Shown here piece by piece: positions 17,990 through 23,626 of a DNA stretch of 23,626 nt; the first letter of the stretch is position 1; each line of letters begins with the position of its first letter. Location of the stretch: the NCBI RefSeq assembly GCF_000485595.1, contig NW_014577587.1, forward strand, positions 151,222 to 174,847. The letters are read 5' to 3'. Below the pieces are notes generated by a model. That model was not told the origin of the DNA and ran no database searches. It was given only the letters and a program-made list of their open reading frames with translations. Source of the stretch: Priapulus caudatus. Taxonomy: Eukaryota; Priapulida; Priapulimorpha; Priapulimorphida; Priapulidae. The translations under genes and the position numbers were made by a program.

Positions 17990-18318
17990 TTTGAATGGCG
18001 GCCATTTTGAAATTTAAGATGGCGGCCTCCGACCGATGATTTTGATTGCAATGTGGTTCTTGACCCCGATAATGTTAGTTTAGGCACCAAGATCATGTTT
18101 CTATGTTGAATATTAGCTGAAAATGAAGGATAATGGAATTGAATGGTGGCCATCTTGGAAAATGGCCGCCATTGTTGCCATGGGACAAATCTGCGATGCC
18201 CCTATAGCCAAAAATCTCTCTAAGGACATGTTCTAACCGTGTGCCAAATTTCATGCTTTTATCCAAAAAAGCACAATTCTGTCAATATATTGCACATATC
18301 TTGCTGGACTATGGTTCA
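17990..18318. repeat. Dispersed repeat with ATGGCGGCC/GGCCATTTT palindromic motifs
   Basis: GGCGGCCATTTTGAAATTTA faces AAGATGGCGGCC, and the pattern recurs at 18145-18175 as GGTGGCCATCTTGG with AATGGCCGCCATTG. The right part, GTGCCAAATTTCATGCTTTT, resembles a repeat I recall from several invertebrate genomes. The superfamily is unknown. Confidence 0.45.
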
Positions 18319-18322
18319 TAAG

Positions 18323-18816
18323 TGTAAAGGGGCTGGTTTCAGGCTAGCTTGTTAATTACGATCAGTTCAGGCGTGATGCCGTGCGGGTTGCGTTGGCGAT
18401 AAGCCAGCGGTAAATATACGAGATATTCGATGCGCGTGATGCAGCGTGTGGGTAATAATGAAAGCAATAAGGTAGCTAACGACGTCAACAGAGGGGCCGG
18501 AGTGCGGGATAATATATTGTAACTCGCAGCTGGCGCACGTCGTGACCGGGGAGGTCAAACAAAAAATTCGGGTATATTTAAGAGTGCCGCAACAGGGAGC
18601 AGGAGGCACTCCCTTTCTATTTGTTTGACTGTCTCTTACACTTTGTTGTACGCATTCGTCCTTACGCTTCTGTTCCTTACTTGTTAGTTACATTATGAAC
18701 AATATAACTGTTTGTGGTACGTTACTTTACTAGTTCGTGTTTGCTTCTTGTCTTACGCTGTTGCTATTCATCACACCTACAGCCTTTTTACCACGCCAGA
18801 GAAGTACGGGGTTACA
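18323..18816 (+). mobile_element. Retrotransposon LTR (about 494 bp)
   Basis: The segment starts TGTAAAGGGG and ends GGGGTTACA, giving the terminal TGTAA/TTACA inverted pair expected of LTRs. It contains a TATA box (GGTATATTTAAG, 18571-18582), and a plausible transcription start lies just downstream. A primer-binding site immediately follows. The 5' edge is the least certain. No second LTR, gag or pol is found in the remaining 4.8 kb. Confidence 0.55.
18573..18582 (+). promoter_or_regulatory. LTR TATA box
   Basis: TATATTTAAG lies about 240 bp before the LTR end, the usual place for the U3/R boundary promoter. Confidence 0.5.
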
Positions 18817-18818
18817 TT

Positions 18819-18838
18819 TGGTGCCGTGATCAGGGTTC
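18819..18838 (+). other. tRNA primer-binding site, tRNA-His-like
   Basis: TGGTGCCGTGATCAGGGTTC begins two bases after the LTR end. Its first 11 bases match the complement of the 3' end of tRNA-His (TGGTGCCGTGA), and the rest is similar. This is the standard position for priming minus-strand synthesis. Confidence 0.6.
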
Positions 18839-18839
18839 A

Positions 18840-20750
18840 ACATTAACTTTTTATTTCACTAGACCATCGGGCTAGTAACTGAGGAAAACCATTAGCCCTG
18901 ACCTAACTTTCACTAGCCCAGACCCAGACCATTGTTATGAACAACTTTATTTAGATAAGAGTGTGTCATCGTATGAATTCATAGATGCTGTTTCCCGCGC
19001 ATTAAATCGCGAGTGGGCCAAGCTCACGTGCAGCATTCGTATTCTACCACATGCATAGACGAGCGCATAGTTTTATCGAATCGTCTACGGGCTGGCAGCT
19101 AGCCACGTTATTGTTTTTGCCAAAGGGTTAGACTGGTATCCGGCCTCACGCCTGCTAGACAACGTACACGCTCTGCGACAAACATGTGCTGGCCCTGCCG
19201 AACCAGGTCTAGCCAGAGGGTTGATCTTTCAGTGCAAGCTCTCATATGACCAATTCTAACACGCACCAGTCGGGGGCTTACTAGCACCTGGTTGTAATCG
19301 GACCGGACAAGCATTTATCAGACTGAGCGGGCGCGGGGTGTTCACGAGCTGTCCGCAACCCTGGTGTCTACAGGAACTCGGTTTTTTGTGTTAACCACGC
19401 ATGTTGGTGGTGGACTGATGGCCATAACGTGTTCACGAGCCGTCATAAACAGTATTCAGCAGTAATACCGGCCCAAGGGGAACATGTTCAGCCGCGACAA
19501 AACCATCACCAAAACGACTATAAGACGCCAAAGAAGCGTCTAGAGGCGCGTCTCGGGAAGCCTAAATTCAGCTACAAAATGGACGCACATATAACCGCAT
19601 ACAACTAGTAAAACCCGCTTAAAAGGGACTAGCCCGAAATGCACACCGATGCATTCCTAAATCACCTTGCCCGCCAGTTTCTAACTGTCTGAGCAGACAA
19701 TCCATTACTTCGCCGGGATACCTTACAAGCCTGAAAAGTAAGTGGTTAATTTATATGCACCTTTTTGTCCAGATAAATAACAAACTACTGAAGCTGATGG
19801 TTTGAACGAACCCCAGCCTCAGCACATGGAAAGCCAGACATTAGTATTAATTATATAGTGAGTTAGCTTATCATAAATTATTAAGTATAACTGCATGACC
19901 AGAAACTTTCAAGCGCGAAAATTTTATCTATTTCATTTTTGCGCAAACCTCATTCTCACGTTGTGTTACCACATTACTTTATATATATGCCATGTAAAAC
20001 GATATAAAAGTATCCTGTTGTGTTCAGGTATGTAACTGCCACGACATATTTTTCGCGAATTCAGAACATGACGCGACAATTTTTGCGGTCGCGTGTCATT
20101 ATCGCACTCTCTCTCACGGGGTCGGACGCAATTCGCGAACATATTTAGCAGCATTCTTTAACTTATACTGCATGTACTGTCATTACTGGTGTATAGTATA
20201 TACTCTTTATGAACCGATGTTATTTAAACAAGTAACGTTAAACGAACAAACACACCAAAGAATAAAACAAGTACGCTGTGATGCCGGCATTGCACCTGTG
20301 GTTGATAGCGTTTATTACTACAATTTTGAGTTGATACTCATTTCCCACGACAGATGAGCAATTAATTTACATTTACGATAATTACAAACACATAATTACC
20401 ATCTAGCTATATATAATTCCAACTTTCTTCAATTGCACTACGAGTAATCATCGACGATTAATTCCATTACATTCATACAATACAATTTCTCAATGGTTGA
20501 GGAACATTAAAAAGTATTATTATCATTATATAAGATTAAAATAATTCTGTCAATGCACCGACGGTTCGCAATGTGAATGACGAATAATGAAGAAAATAAA
20601 CTGAATAAAATCATCGAGATTACAAATCACATGTTATTAGTTTTATATCTAATTTAAATTTTTATAATAAAAAAACGATTTGCATTACCTAATCATCATA
20701 GTCATGATTCTCTCGGATTGCGTCTATGCTTTCTACTGAGATATATAATA
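18840..20750. other. Non-coding stretch downstream of the LTR
   Basis: No gag or pol frame is seen. CTAGCCC/TAGCCCTGACC-type short repeats occur at 18870-18925. GTGTTCACGAGC recurs at 19338-19349 and 19429-19440. A GACGCCAAAGAAGCGTCTAG palindromic stretch lies near 19527. The remainder is AT-rich, and short open frames (19108-19314 minus, 20172-20357 plus) have no recognisable content. Confidence 0.4.
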
Positions 20751-20905
20751 TATTATCATTATATTTTTTTTTTTTTTATAATAGTATATATAATATATAT
20801 ATATCAGGAGTAATAATGGAGAATTTGTCAATATTAAACCCCTAGATATATATAATATATCTAGGTATAGTATTATTGTCATAAGTATATATATTATATA
20901 TAAAC
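20751..20905. repeat. AT-rich palindromic tract
   Basis: (TA)n-rich DNA with a perfect inverted repeat, CCTAGATATAT at 20841-20851 and ATATATCTAGG at 20855-20865, separated by 3 bases. It can form a cruciform or hairpin. Confidence 0.8.
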
Positions 20906-20929
20906 AAAGTCATGGTATAGAATAAGGGT

Positions 20930-20985
20930 GTTTTTCAAGCTTGGAATACAAGCTTTCGAGATTTACATCTCTTTATCAGGTCAGC
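20930..20985 (-). ncRNA. Degenerate hammerhead-ribozyme-like fold
   Basis: On the minus strand, CTGATAAA leads into the hairpin GAGAT-GTAA-ATCTC (20971-20958), then GAAA (20957-20954). A second hairpin (AAGCTTG with CAAGCTT, 5-base loop) overlaps the last two As. The order CUGAUGA, stem II, GAAA, stem III is that of a hammerhead core. The conserved G of CUGAUGA is A, there is one extra A, and a matching stem I was not found. Hammerheads are known in Penelope-like elements and satellite DNAs, so this may be a decayed relic. Confidence 0.35.
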
Positions 20986-20999
20986 AGACATTGGCAATA

Positions 21000-21140
21000 G
21001 AATCAAATAATCCTATATAATTCTAATTTTAATTATAATAATTAATAAATAAATAAAATAATAATTTAAATATAAAATATTTAATAATAAATTATACATT
21101 AACCTCTCATTTAATTTTAATCCTATATAATTCTGTATTT
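21000..21140. repeat. AT-rich tract with 14-bp direct repeat
   Basis: TCCTATATAATTCT occurs at 21011-21024 and 21121-21134, enclosing about 95 bp of almost pure A/T. It follows the hammerhead-like fold and could bound a small AT-rich insertion. Confidence 0.6.
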
Positions 21141-21483
21141 CTTTACTTCTATATATATATATGCAGTGCGGCCCCGTTATAGCGTGATCTTACGTGACCA
21201 CTTACAGATCAGGTAACATTAAGTCGTTGTTTGTATTACATGGAACAGTGTTGGAGAGCGCGACTTACAAGTTAATGACGGCCTTGAAAATGACGACTTA
21301 AGCCTAGCGCAGACGTTGCGGAGTTTTTCATGCAAGCTTGGCTGCGATTGCCTAGAGTCCCGGCTCGTAAATTTTGCTGTCTGCAACTTGCACGCTAGTC
21401 AATAAGATTTTCTGGGCCTGATTGAGATTAAAAAAGTTGTATATTTCCCAGTATTATAAAGCACACGTAACATTTTCTTACAG
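21141..21483. other. 5' flank of the polyQ gene, no coding exon recognised
   Basis: Moderately GC-rich sequence near 21160-21420 followed by a pyrimidine-rich tract and TTCTTACAG ending at 21483. A 5' untranslated exon and first intron could lie here, but I cannot place them. Confidence 0.4.
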
Positions 21484-21484
21484 G

Positions 21485-22215
21485 ATGAACCCACTAATGG
21501 AATGTGATGTGTCAGAGCTATTCAAGCGAGGAGGAAAACATAAAATGGGCGAGGCCCGAAAAGTTTTTCTCGTAAGAATCGTACACTCATTTACCATACG
21601 ACGTACTGTTTTGCCCATACTTGAAATACTTATAAATTAGCATTTATTTCACACTCTATTTTGAAAACCTAAATAAAAAAATGATTTGAACAATAGAGTG
21701 CACTTTATCTAGCACATTGTTACTGAATTCCAGCGAGAATTGCACAGCCAATTAGAGTTACATGGCAGTAACAAGGGAGGAGTGAATAAAGCGGTGGCCC
21801 ATGTGAGTAAATACTATATGTTATGCACACCTTACACAGTATAGTCACATATGTCACTAATTACAAACTACACATTAACTACAACCAAATCATGAAAAAG
21901 TGACTAGTTACACTTTTCCTTTGCAGCTTCATGAACTAATTGCAGATCCTGCCCTGCCAGAAGGAGCAGTGCTCCATGAAGTGAAGCGGGCATTAAAAAA
22001 TAAAAAAGATTATAGGTATCGTAAGTCATTAAAAAATGCTATATGTATTCACATCAGTATAAATTAAAGTGAATGAAACTCGCAACTAGATACATAGATA
22101 TACCTACTGCGAGCTCGCATATGTTGCAAAAATCCACTACAACTTATTTGTATTGCTACGTTCACAAAATTTCGCTTTGTTTTCACCAAGGAGAAAAAGC
22201 AACAAAAAACTGCAG

Positions 22216-22264
<49 letters not shown>

Positions 22265-22772
22265 CACTGCAGCCACAGCAGCAGAGGCAGCAGCGTCCGC
22301 AGCCATTGCAACAGCAGCAGCAGCAGCAGCAACAACAACATCCACTGCAGCCACAGCAGCAGAGGCAGCAGCGTCCGCAGCCACTGCAACAGCAGCAGCA
22401 GCAGCAGCAACAACAACAGCCACTGCAGCCACAGCAGCAGAGGCAGCAGCGTCCGCAGCCACCGCGTACGCAGCAGCCACTGCAACAGCAGCAGCAGCAA
22501 CAACAGCCACTGCAGCCACAGCAGCAAGTAAACATTGATGGCATGCAAGGTTAGTAATGCTTCTTCATGCTTGAAACTATTGTTAAAACTGTTAAAACTG
22601 CATTGAACATGTTTTAATACACCTATTTTTCATGCTAGAGTGTAAATGTTTTAACATTTCATAAACTAGACATGCATTTTTACTTACAGCAGATGAAATC
22701 GATTTACTGCCAGGGCCGGCGGAGCGTTATACACAGGCCGGATCTACAATTATTGCAATCCCGAGCATATAA
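21485..22772 (+). CDS. Five-exon gene with polyglutamine exon, unknown protein
   Basis: Exons are 21485-21571, 21734-21802, 21927-22015, 22191-22549 and 22690-22772. Donors are GTAAGA, GTGAGT, GTATCG and GTTAGT. Acceptors are TTCCAG, TTGCAG, CACCAAG and TTACAG. Phases 0, 0, 2 and 1 all match, which is strong support. ATG at 21485 follows an acceptor at 21483, so the 5' UTR is probably spliced. The protein, about 228 residues, begins MNPLMECDVSELFKRGGKHK and has helical text (RELHSQLELHGSNKGGVNKA, then HELIADPALPEGAVLHEVKR). A polyQ/Pro stretch of about 110 residues follows, and it ends ADEIDLLPGPAERYTQAG plus a few residues. The last acceptor is a CAGCAG tandem, so one Ala is optional. I do not recognise the family; a nuclear or regulatory role is only a guess from the polyQ. 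Confidence 0.6.
22216..22530 (+). repeat. CAG/CAA repeat with 78-bp higher-order unit
   Basis: Glutamine codons are organised in a 78-bp (26-residue) unit containing PLQPQQQRQQRPQP, with starts near 22264, 22342 and 22420. A fourth unit near 22507 is shifted by an inserted PRTQQ segment. CAA interruptions are frequent. Reverse-strand poly-Ala, poly-Leu and poly-Cys frames are artefacts. Confidence 0.9.
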
Positions 22773-23179
22773 TGATCTAAAATCACATATAGTTTATGTA
22801 TACACGCATATATGGGCCATTCTCAGATAAAGCGTACAAAACATCATTTTTGCTGTCTTTGATGGTATACACCTGCTAATTACCGACCAATATTAAGGGC
22901 AAGGTTGGTACTAAACACTAAACAGGGGAATTTGGCTGACTGAAAACTAATAAAAGAAACATATTTGACCTCAAAGTGGTTAAAAATGCAATTTTTCCTT
23001 GTCTCCAGCAATATGACGTTTGGGAAAATCCGTCAGGTTGATACATCTACGTGGGTTTCGTGGTATTTCCTATTCATTCAGATACAGCAGTATATAGGCA
23101 ACAGAAAATGCATCACAATAACCTTAGTGGTCGCATCAATATCGGTCCATCAGCCTAAAACCACACGTCGCTAATATCT
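22773..23179. other. Downstream flank of the polyQ gene
   Basis: AT-rich, with no convincing gene. A 69-codon frame at 22965-23174 is not supported by motifs. Possible poly(A) signals are weak. Confidence 0.35.
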
Positions 23180-23553
23180 GACCAGATACGTTACCCGTTT
23201 TTCAAGGTATGCCACAATGCCGCATGTTTCAATCAAATTGATATTATAGGGGCTTTATAATAGGGAAATAGCATGTATTATTGCATAAACACAGCATTGT
23301 GGGATGAAGTCACGGGAAAAAAATCCCAGCCCATTAAACAGCCTAAATAACGGCGTGTTACGTTGATGAATGACCAGATACGTTACCCGTTTTTCAAGGT
23401 ATGCCACAATGCCGCATGTTTCAATCAAATTGATATTATAGGGGCTTTATAATACAGCATTGTGGGATGAAGTCACGGGAAAAAATCCCAGCCCATTAAA
23501 CAGCCTAAATAACGGCGTGTTACGTTGATGAATGACCAGATACGTTACCAATA
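23180..23553. repeat. 192-bp tandem duplication with 29-bp deletion in the second copy
   Basis: GACCAGATACGTTACC occurs at 23180, 23372 and 23534. The first unit is 192 bp and the second 162 bp. The difference is a 29-bp segment (GGGAAATAGCATGTATTATT onward) missing from copy two, plus one A. The remaining sequence is nearly identical, and a third partial copy begins before the window ends. Confidence 0.95.
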
Positions 23554-23626
23554 TTCTTCTCATCATTGAACGAATGCATGCCACCTCAGCAGAGACATCT
23601 ACAGGAGTATGAAGACACTAAGGTTA

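Noticed and set aside
18367-18609. 80-codon minus frame in the LTR
   Set aside because: It lies inside an LTR on the opposite strand and has no recognisable features.
20930-20985. An intact, active hammerhead ribozyme
   Set aside because: The core has an A for G and an extra A, and no complementary stem I was found, so it is reported only as degenerate.
22064-22548. Poly-Ala, poly-Cys and poly-Leu minus frames and the poly-Ser plus frame
   Set aside because: Shadows of the CAG repeat. The glutamine frame alone is supported by splice phases.

Overview
The window looks like nuclear DNA of an invertebrate animal, probably marine and possibly a mollusc or another lophotrochozoan or cnidarian; the sequence does not settle the phylum. 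Pointers are GT-AG introns with matching phases, a THAP-domain transposase, two Harbinger transposase pieces, microsatellites and minisatellites, an LTR with a tRNA-type primer-binding site, and an AT-rich background. There are no bacterial operons, rRNA or tRNA genes that I can support. A run of 10 Ns at 11414-11423 marks an assembly gap.

Layout. (1) 1-1.4 kb: unrecognised sequence, a poly-C run, and a hAT-like transposon end. (2) About 1.78-8.32 kb: a DNA transposon bounded by a perfect 21-bp inverted repeat. Its right half carries a two-exon THAP plus DDE transposase on the minus strand, ISL2EU/P-Harbinger-like, with one lost zinc ligand and two frame breaks. Its left half begins with a decayed plus-strand frame resembling a SAP domain, where this type of element often carries a second gene. 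(3) 8.55-9.86 kb and 16.97-17.3 kb: N-terminal and C-terminal parts of Harbinger-type transposase, both on the plus strand and both damaged. (4) 10.2-16.77 kb, between those parts: a separate plus-strand gene of several exons (10552-16667). It encodes a basic N-terminus, CxxC pairs, a DDE/D-like core with HLDFSEN, TDGCASQF and HGKGPSDAAG motifs, a repeat-rich linker built from three minisatellites, and a C-terminal module. A composite motif, ACGGACGTTA followed by TGACGGACA, is scattered and then tandemly amplified at the left of this gene and occurs inverted to its right. That pattern fits subterminal transposase sites. (5) 17.3-17.5 kb: a Cys-rich tail fused to the Harbinger end. (6) 17.85-18.8 kb: a LINE-like tail, a dispersed repeat, then an LTR with TATA box and tRNA-His-like primer site but no gag or pol. 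(7) 20.75-21.14 kb: AT-rich DNA with a decayed hammerhead-like fold. (8) 21.48-22.77 kb: an unrecognised five-exon gene with a polyglutamine exon; all four introns keep phase. (9) 23.18-23.63 kb: a 192-bp tandem duplication.

The most promising item is the 10.2-16.8 kb unit. I read it as a mobile element of a transposase family I cannot place in a named superfamily, apparently inserted into or between Harbinger copies. Its two frame breaks both lie in A-runs and would both be closed by one extra A. That suggests base-calling error or slippage rather than ordinary decay.
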